Positions 34,264 through 39,034 of a stretch of 39,034 nt of DNA are shown piece by piece (the stretch's first letter is position 1; the number at the start of each line of letters is the position of its first letter). Origin of the DNA: Chitinophagales bacterium. GTDB taxonomy: Bacteria; Bacteroidota; Bacteroidia; Chitinophagales; Saprospiraceae. Position numbers and translations under genes: made by a program. The DNA lies in contig JAKSDI010000103.1 in the NCBI GenBank assembly GCA_022360175.1, forward strand, positions 1 through 39,034, given 5' to 3'. The notes beneath the pieces were generated by a model. It searched no databases, was not told the origin of the DNA, and was given only the letters and a program-made list of their open reading frames with translations.

Positions 34264-35196
34264 ATGATCATCTCTGTAACCAACCTCAAAGGAGGCGTAG
34301 GCAAATCCACCCTCTCCCGTAATCTGGCAGTATATTTTGCCATGCAGGGAGAAAAAGTCTGCATCATTGATACAGATATAGAGCAGCGCACCACTTGCGA
34401 CTGGCGTACTCGCCGGGAAGCAGGAACAGAACCTGTAATTGATGTATTTCCCATGTCAAGTGTGGATGGTTTGGTGCAGGATATTCAGACCCATAAAAAT
34501 AACGGCTATCGGGTGATTATCATTGATGGTGTGCCACAACTGGAGAAGGTGACTACCAAAATGATTATCCTTTCTGATTTTTTGGTAGTGCCAATCACCC
34601 CATCCATTGATGACCTTAAAAGTTTTGAGCGTTTTCTGAAGCGATATGAAGAAGCTAAAATGGTAAAACCTATCATTCCTGCCTTTTTGGTGCTTAATCG
34701 TTTTGGTAGAAATGTAGAAGGGGATGAAATGAAACAGGCACTTAATTTATTCGAGCGATTTGGCATAACGGGTTTGAATACGGTGATCACCGAAAGGGTA
34801 GCCCATAAAAGAAGCAGCAAATATGGTTTGACTGCTTTGGAATGGGATGACCCAAAAGCAAAATGTGAAGTAGAGAATTTTTTGTCAGGAAATAGAAGAA
34901 AAACTAATGAAACAAATGGAGGCAGCCTAATGTCCAAGAGAGATAAAAAGAGCATTGTCGATTTTGTCAACCAACCAACGCCTGATGCTGACCAGGTGGA
35001 TGAAGCGATAAAACAAATCCATAAGAAGCCAATAGGGCAGGGTGAGAAACTAGTGAGGGTGTCTGTAGATACGCCTGAAAGTCTACATCGTGAGTTAAAA
35101 AAGCTGATGATAGACCAAGGTACTGACTTGAAGAGTTTTTATCTGGAAGCTGTGCAGGAGAAGATGAAACGCTTAAATGATGAAACGCTTAAATGA
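34264..35196 (+). CDS. parA: ParA-type partition ATPase, fused by frame to a small DNA-binding protein
   Basis: Plasmid segregation ATPase: deviant Walker A KGGVGKST at 9-16, IIDTD, VIIIDGVP and LSDFLVVPITPS follow the small ParA (type Ib) pattern, residues 1 to ~215. The frame as written (310 residues) then runs through NRRKTNETNGGSL into a separate domain. One base too many in the T run at about 34876-34884 explains this. The alternative frame ends CQEIEEKLMKQMEAA with a TAA that overlaps the ATG at 34930 (TAATG), the expected coupling of two genes. So ParA probably ends near 34930 and the fusion is either an indel artefact or a real novel fusion. The operator at 34216-34241 precedes it. 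Confidence 0.88.
   Translation: MIISVTNLKGGVGKSTLSRNLAVYFAMQGEKVCIIDTDIEQRTTCDWRTRREAGTEPVIDVFPMSSVDGLVQDIQTHKNNGYRVIIIDGVPQLEKVTTKMIILSDFLVVPITPSIDDLKSFERFLKRYEEAKMVKPIIPAFLVLNRFGRNVEGDEMKQALNLFERFGITGLNTVITERVAHKRSSKYGLTALEWDDPKAKCEVENFLSGNRRKTNETNGGSLMSKRDKKSIVDFVNQPTPDADQVDEAIKQIHKKPIGQGEKLVRVSVDTPESLHRELKKLMIDQGTDLKSFYLEAVQEKMKRLNDETLK
34930..35196 (+). CDS. Small RHH-like partition/centromere-binding protein
   Basis: From the ATG at 34930: 88 residues with a flexible charged N-terminus (MSKRDKKSIVDFVNQPTPDAD) and a ribbon-helix-helix-like end (KLVRVSVDTPESLHRELKKL, then DLKSFYLEAVQEKMKRL). Proteins of this size directly after a small ParA are the centromere-binding ParB analogues. It likely binds the repeated palindromes at 34216 and 35212 and represses its operon. 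In the sequence as written it is in frame with ParA; the TAATG junction argues for a separate gene. Confidence 0.65.
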   Translation: MSKRDKKSIVDFVNQPTPDADQVDEAIKQIHKKPIGQGEKLVRVSVDTPESLHRELKKLMIDQGTDLKSFYLEAVQEKMKRLNDETLK

Positions 35197-35211
35197 GTAT
35201 GTCATTTTCAG

Positions 35212-35237
35212 CTTATATAAGTACATACTCAGATAAT
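35212..35237. promoter_or_regulatory. Second operator copy before the primase gene
   Basis: Matches 22 of 26 positions of the palindrome at 34216-34241, with core AGTACATACT and left arm CTTATATA. It lies between parA/RHH and the primase gene, so both transcripts may share the same regulator, or the two sites together form a partition site. Confidence 0.6.
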
Positions 35238-35256
35238 GATGTGAGGAAATCAGTAA

Positions 35257-36167
35257 ATGAATATAGATGAAGCCAAAAAACTCTCCCTTCCTGATATTCT
35301 TTCCCGTCTTGGACATGAGCCTTTTGAAATCAAAAACGGAGGGCAGGAATATTGGTACCGTTCTCCTTTCCGGCATGAGAAAGAACCATCTTTTCATACT
35401 TCTTTTTTAGGTGGCAAGTGGATTTGGAATGACTTTGCCGATAGTGGTGGTACAGTGATTGATTTCATATTGAGGCATGAAAATTATTCAAAAATCAGTG
35501 ATGCTTTACGCTTTTTGAGAAACCTATATGGTGGTAGTTATACACCTAAACAGCATCCTTCCCTTTTTTCTTTTCAACAGCCAGCGGAGCCAAAGGCGAA
35601 GCAACTGGAGTTTTTAGGAGCCAGCGAACTAAAAAATCCAGCTATTCTCAATTACCTCACTCTTCAAAGAAAGATTGAAGAGAACATTGCCAAAATGTAT
35701 CTCAAGGAGGTACATTATCTCAACAAAGGTAATGGTAAAGAATACTTTGCTTTGGGTATGGAAAACCGTTCTGGAGGCTATGAGATCCGTGTGGCCTCTG
35801 ATGAATATCCTTTTAAATCTGCATTGATCAAAAGGGATATCAGTCTGATTCCAGGTTTTAAATCTGGATATGGCATTGTCAATGTCTTTGAGGGCATGAC
35901 GGATTTCCTTTCCCTACTCACCATGATGAAAACGGATAATCTAGCTGGGGATACCATTATCATGCATTCCTTATCTTCTTACAAGCAAACAGTAGCCTAC
36001 ATTCAGGAGCAGGGATATAATAGCATTCATACCTATCTGGATAATAATCATTCCGGGCAGAAAGTTACTAAACAGTTTCAGGAAGACTTTGGCAACCAGG
36101 TGAGGAATGAATCGGGGATATTTATGCCGTTGAGGATTTGAATGATTATATAACTTCTACAAGCTAG
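35257..36167 (+). pseudogene. Plasmid DNA primase (CHC2-like/TOPRIM), C-terminal frameshift
   Basis: A DnaG-type primase for plasmid replication: an N-terminal CHC2-like domain (SLPDILSRLGHEPF…GGKWIWNDFADSGGTVIDFIL) and a C-terminal TOPRIM domain (GIVNVFEGMTDFLSLL; YLDNNHSGQKVTKQF). The zinc ligands of classical CHC2 are replaced (RSPFRHEKEPSF instead of CPFHxExxPSF), as in other Bacteroidota mobile-element primases. As read it ends at 36141. One missing base at about 36129-36131 would give a more typical end, EDLNDYITSTS, with the TAG at 36165. The core is intact either way, so function may be kept. Confidence 0.85.
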
Positions 36168-36177
36168 GTAAAGTAAT

Positions 36178-36801
36178 TTAGTCTACTGCTTTAAGCCTAC
36201 AAACTTCTGCTCCCCGTTCAAGGCGAAGAGTATTTGCATTTTCAATAATAAATGGAAGCTTGACATTGTATTGATTATTAGGAACTTCTATAGAAATCAC
36301 ATCATCGTCAAGGTGATAAGTCATTGGAACTAAATCAGCATCAGGAGAAAATTTTCCCATTACCATATCATCTGACTTAAACACTAACTCTGTCATTTGA
36401 CATGCTTCATAATCTTCACTTACATATGTTTTGCCTACGAATTCCAAAATCGGTGTAGTGTTATTATTGGAGTTATTTGTAATGGAATTGAAACCTTCAA
36501 GTAAGCCAAAAAATATTGCTATAAGCACTAAGTATCTTATGGCAATTCTTATCGTTTTAGTTCTTTTACTCCATAAATCCTTTAACAAAGCAAATTTTTG
36601 TTCTTCAGAAATACCCTCGGATGAAATACCAAACTGGGTTTGTAGCTTAAGTTTAACTAAGTCAGCTCTGTCTTTTTCTGAAGCACTTTCTATCATTTTT
36701 CTATCGTTCTTTTGTTTTAGGCGATAAATTCCTAAAGCAATAACGGCTAGAAATGAAATGACAGCGCCTGGGGTAGTATAATTTGTAATTGCTTCAAGCA
36801 T
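36178..36801 (-). CDS. Membrane protein with conserved N-terminal module (copy A)
   Basis: A 207-residue protein: a short N-terminal helix (AVISFLAVIALGIYR), a charged cytosolic-looking region (KQKNDRKMIESASEKDRADLVKLKLQTQFG), a second membrane helix (IRYLVLIAIFFGLLEGF at about 86-102), then a beta-rich domain of about 95 residues (FVGKTYVSEDYEACQMTELVFK to VCRLKAVD). The first ~105 residues are nearly identical to those of the gene at 36832-37574, while the C-terminal domains differ completely. No family is recognised; the pattern suggests a membrane-anchored module carrying exchangeable sensor or effector domains. Confidence 0.65.
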   Translation of the reverse strand: MLEAITNYTTPGAVISFLAVIALGIYRLKQKNDRKMIESASEKDRADLVKLKLQTQFGISSEGISEEQKFALLKDLWSKRTKTIRIAIRYLVLIAIFFGLLEGFNSITNNSNNNTTPILEFVGKTYVSEDYEACQMTELVFKSDDMVMGKFSPDADLVPMTYHLDDDVISIEVPNNQYNVKLPFIIENANTLRLERGAEVCRLKAVD

Positions 36802-36831
36802 ATGATTGTTTTTTCAGTTGGATTACTTCGA

Positions 36832-37574
36832 TCAATCTAAAAGTTCAACTCTGGTTTCGTATAATCCCTCTAAATGTGCCTCACAACTTCCTTTAGCAAT
36901 GAAGTTCACGGCCAATTCTATTATACCATCTTGTTCGACAGTAAATTCTTTTTCAATTCCTGCGTACTTCCATTCTTCTTCTAAGTCGAGTTTATAAATT
37001 AGGGCTATAAATCTCATGTTAATGTCTATATAACAATCAGAGAAAAATTTAAACCACCCACTTTTCAGACCTTCAGGTCCTGTTACCGTTCCAGTTCCCA
37101 CGAAAGTAATATTACCTGAAGAGGTGATTTTTACTCTATCTCCTTTGCTAACTTTTGCTTTAGTTAATGTATAGTTACTTACTTTAAAAATAGTATCCTT
37201 ATTGACACTGTCATTTTTTGTAGCTATCTGATAATTAGAAATACCTCCATTGTTAATTATTTCAAATCCTTCAAGTAAATCAAAAAATATTGCTACGAGA
37301 ACTAAATATCTAATGATAATTCGAGTTGTTTTGGTTCTCTTGTCCAAAGGTCGCTTAGTAATGAAAACCTTTGTTCTTCAGAAATGCTTTCAGATGAAAT
37401 ACCAAACTGGGTTTGTAGTTTAAGTTTAACTAAGTTGGCTCTGTCTTTTTCTGAAGCACTTTCTATCATTTTTCTATCATTAGTTTGTTTTTGCCTGTAA
37501 AGTACCAAGACAATTATAGCTAATAGAGAAGTGACGACACCTGGAGTAGTGAAATTTGTAATTGCTTCAAGCAT
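36832..37574 (-). pseudogene. Membrane protein paralogue (copy B) with lectin-like domain, frameshifted
   Basis: The N-terminal part (MLEAITNFTTPGVVTSLLAIIVLVLYR … FSLLSDLW) mirrors copy A. One missing base at about 37343-37348 breaks the frame (the ORFs are 37302-37574 and 36832-37347). With it restored the gene continues with KRTKTTRIIIRYLVLVAIFFDLLEGF, equal to copy A. A different C-terminal domain of about 130 residues follows: GDRVKITSSGNITFVGTGTV, a Ca/carbohydrate-like DIN stretch, and FTVEQDGIIELAVNFIAKG. This recalls PA-IL/LecA-type galactose-binding domains (tentative). Tandem duplication with domain replacement is the likely origin. Confidence 0.6.
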
Positions 37575-37786
37575 GAATAACTAGGTTTGGGGATAACCAT
37601 GAAATACAATGTAAAGATAGGTTTTAATATTTTTCCACAAAAATTATAGCTCATTCATAATTACGAAAGCTTTCGATAATACACCTGTGCTTATTTGTAG
37701 ATATGATTGTTCTTATGTTTCTTCTTTAAGTTTCAAAAATCCCCTCTTCCTTCTAGCATTCCACATAAATCCACCATAGAAAAAGC

Positions 37787-37816
37787 GGCTTTCCAAAGGA
37801 AGCCTTCCATTTTTTA
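37787..37816 (+). terminator. Possible intrinsic terminator
   Basis: GGCTTTCC-AAA-GGAAGCC (one unpaired T) followed by a T-rich tract, between the paralogue and ssb. The rest of 37575-37892 has no gene. Confidence 0.4.
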
Positions 37817-37892
37817 CTCTTTGCAGATTTCTTACTTGAAATGCTCTTGGAGGAGGGTATAAATTTTTAATGAACCCTAAAGGAGAATCAAA

Positions 37893-38246
37893 ATGGCAAA
37901 TAACAATACAGTAAAACTCGTTGGTAATATCGGCTCAGAAGCTCATATCATCAAAACAGAAGAAAGGACTTTCGCTTCTTTCTCCATCGCTACCACAGAT
38001 AGCTATAAAGACCAGGATGATAATTGGCTAGAGAAAGATACCATCTGGCACAATTTAGTGGCTTTTAACCCTAAGCTAGTTGAAGCTTTGAAAGCCTTCA
38101 AAAAAGGTACAAGGCTGGAAGTCACAGGTTCTTTATCTTATCGTGACTTTCAAATAGAAGATAATGGTAGACCGATAACAAAAAAAGAAGCTTCTATAGT
38201 TGCTTATAAAGTGGAGCAAGCTCCATTGACTAAGAAAACCACTTAG
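37893..38246 (+). CDS. ssb: Single-stranded DNA-binding protein (plasmid Ssb)
   Basis: A 117-residue OB-fold protein (NTVKLVGNIGSEAHIIKTEERTFASFSIATTDSYKDQDDNWLEKDTIWHNLVAF then ALKAFKKGTRLEVTGSLSYRDF). It protects single-stranded DNA in replication and conjugation. It is shorter than chromosomal SSB, lacking the acidic C-terminal tip (ends APLTKKTT), which is usual for plasmid copies. A good ribosome-binding site AAAGGAG lies about 9 bases before the ATG at 37893. Confidence 0.93.
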   Translation: MANNNTVKLVGNIGSEAHIIKTEERTFASFSIATTDSYKDQDDNWLEKDTIWHNLVAFNPKLVEALKAFKKGTRLEVTGSLSYRDFQIEDNGRPITKKEASIVAYKVEQAPLTKKTT

Positions 38247-38256
38247 TTGTTTTCAT

Positions 38257-38279
38257 GAGGGCTATAAGTTTTAGCCCTC
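38257..38279. terminator. Bidirectional terminator between convergent genes
   Basis: GAGGGCT-ATAAGTTTT-AGCCCTC, a 7-bp perfect stem between the ssb stop and the stop of the minus-strand gene at 38282. Confidence 0.6.
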
Positions 38280-38281
38280 TC

Positions 38282-38494
38282 TTATATTCCCAGTGTTTTG
38301 ACAATGAGAAATAAGGTAGTAATAGAAAATGCCATATTAAAGCCCACCATCCATTTGAGTACTGCTAAATCTTGCTCAATTTTATTCAGTCGATTTTCAT
38401 AAGTAGCTAATTCTTGAGCTGCTTTCATTGCTTTTTCTTCACTTGCTCCTGCTTCTTTGAGGGCGTGGTATAAGTCTACGATCATTATGGACAT
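38282..38494 (-). CDS. Small coiled-coil membrane protein (DUF1640-like)
   Basis: A 70-residue protein: LYHALKEAGASEEKAMKAAQEL is a helical EF/SAP-like start, then a coiled coil (ENRLNKIEQDLAVLKW) and one C-terminal membrane helix (GFNMAFSITTLFLIVKTLGI). The order matches bacterial CCDC90/DUF1640-like proteins, whose role is unknown. The start may be Met1 or Met4 (MIVDLYHAL). Confidence 0.7.
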   Translation of the reverse strand: MSIMIVDLYHALKEAGASEEKAMKAAQELATYENRLNKIEQDLAVLKWMVGFNMAFSITTLFLIVKTLGI

Positions 38495-38606
38495 GGTGTT
38501 CTCCTTGGTTAGGGGTATTATAGCATAAATAGCCTATAGAAGACAAGAAAATTGTGTGGAGTGGAAGCCAAGAATGAGATAATCAGAAGTCTCCTTTTTT
38601 ATCATA

Positions 38607-38678
38607 TTGCAAGCAGGTAATCTCGGTTCAGAAGCTACTATCATTGATAATGATGGCAAAAACTTTGCTGCTTTATAA
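38607..38678 (+). pseudogene. Remnant of a second ssb gene
   Basis: Twenty-three codons without start read LQAGNLGSEATIIDNDGKNFAAL, clearly like the N-terminus of the Ssb encoded at 37893 (KLVGNIGSEAHIIKTEERTFASF). It ends at a TAA at 38676. It is a relic of a duplicated or earlier ssb copy at the right edge of the plasmid-like region. Confidence 0.6.
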
Positions 38679-38891
38679 AGGAAAAAATTATACTGAAAAG
38701 TACGAACGGAAAATTTTCTAACATTTTAAATACTTTAGATGGAAATTGTATTATGAAGTATATGGTTAAGTTCTAGTTTGGTACTTTATATGTGGGCCTA
38801 TTACTCACTCTTAAGAACCTTAGGTACATTGTTAATCTAAATTTATTCAAATTTACTAAATACCCTTATCGACTTACATTAACAAGCTATA

Positions 38892-38979
38892 TAGGGCGTC
38901 CCTGTAAATTATTCATCAAGAAGGAATCAGAATAATATTTCGAATAAGATATTATCAAGAAGTGGCTTATTGCGTGTAG
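38892..38979 (+). repeat. Right copy of terminal inverted repeat
   Basis: Inverted match (86/88) to bases 1-88, tip at 38892 reading inward to the right, so the element body lies beyond the window end. Within it TGGCTTATTGC-GTGTA-GCGATAAGCCA (38964-38990) forms a strong hairpin followed by a T run, extended by an outer TCAAGAA/TTCTTGA pairing, which may be a terminator. The flank 38680-38890 has no gene, and 38991-39034 is too short to identify. Confidence 0.75.
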
Positions 38980-39034
38980 CGATAAGCCATTTTTCTTGAA
39001 AAAGGATGTTGATAGCCTAGAAGCTTGGTAACGC

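Overview
The window looks like DNA of a member of the Bacteroidota, probably a marine Cytophagia-like bacterium (inference). The evidence is TAnnTTTG-type -7 promoter elements, DUF4625-type and HMA lipoproteins, BT4734/VirE-N-type proteins, and the DDGSC-type cysteine repeats of secreted Bacteroidota proteins. No rRNA or tRNA gene was found.

Bases 1-9,700 look like ordinary chromosomal housekeeping and metal-homeostasis DNA. They hold a DEAD-box RNA helicase, folE with an upstream HMA-type lipoprotein, a divergent Fur/Zur-family repressor, an operon of a MerC-like membrane protein, a LolD/FtsX-type ABC transporter and a MogA-like enzyme, a DUF4625 lipoprotein, and a sodium:solute symporter with a small partner. 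Three promoters in this part share paired 13-15 bp palindromes of the form TGCAAC-N3-GTTGCA. They overlap -7 elements and sit next to the Fur-family gene, so they define a probable zinc (Zur) regulon.

Bases 9,890-12,600 are a decayed mobile-element module: a tyrosine integrase with an in-frame stop, fused by deletion to a VirE-N/BT4734-like primase-type protein that has two frameshifts, then a frameshifted excisionase-like HTH gene. Bases 12,900-19,264 hold a minus-strand five-gene cell-envelope operon of unknown function.

Bases 19,434-38,700 are plasmid-like: a Rep_3-type initiator with a five-iteron origin, RadC, ArdC, ParA with a small DNA-binding partner and matching palindromic operators, a TOPRIM primase, and Ssb. 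The most striking cargo is at 21,306-27,993: a Trypco1-domain protein, a trypsin-like protease/P-loop NTPase, and a 1,586-residue alpha-solenoid protein with pentatricopeptide-like (PPR-like) repeats. The last two are in the same frame, separated only by a TAA, and look like one NLR-like polypeptide (protease effector, NTPase, giant repeat sensor). This is the best candidate for an undescribed conflict or defence system. An IS481-type insertion sequence separates it from a convergent Upf1-like SF1 helicase.

Many genes of the mobile and plasmid part carry single-base indels, often in homopolymers, or in-frame stops (integrase, VirE-N, HTH, Rep, ArdC, ParA, primase, two small genes). The first 9.6 kb shows none in its full-length genes. 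The two window ends carry an 88-bp inverted repeat (86/88 identical) with a long hairpin. The window may be a contig broken at a repeated element, or a segment flanked by inverted element copies. Whether this is one replicon (plasmid or integrated plasmid) cannot be settled from the sequence alone.
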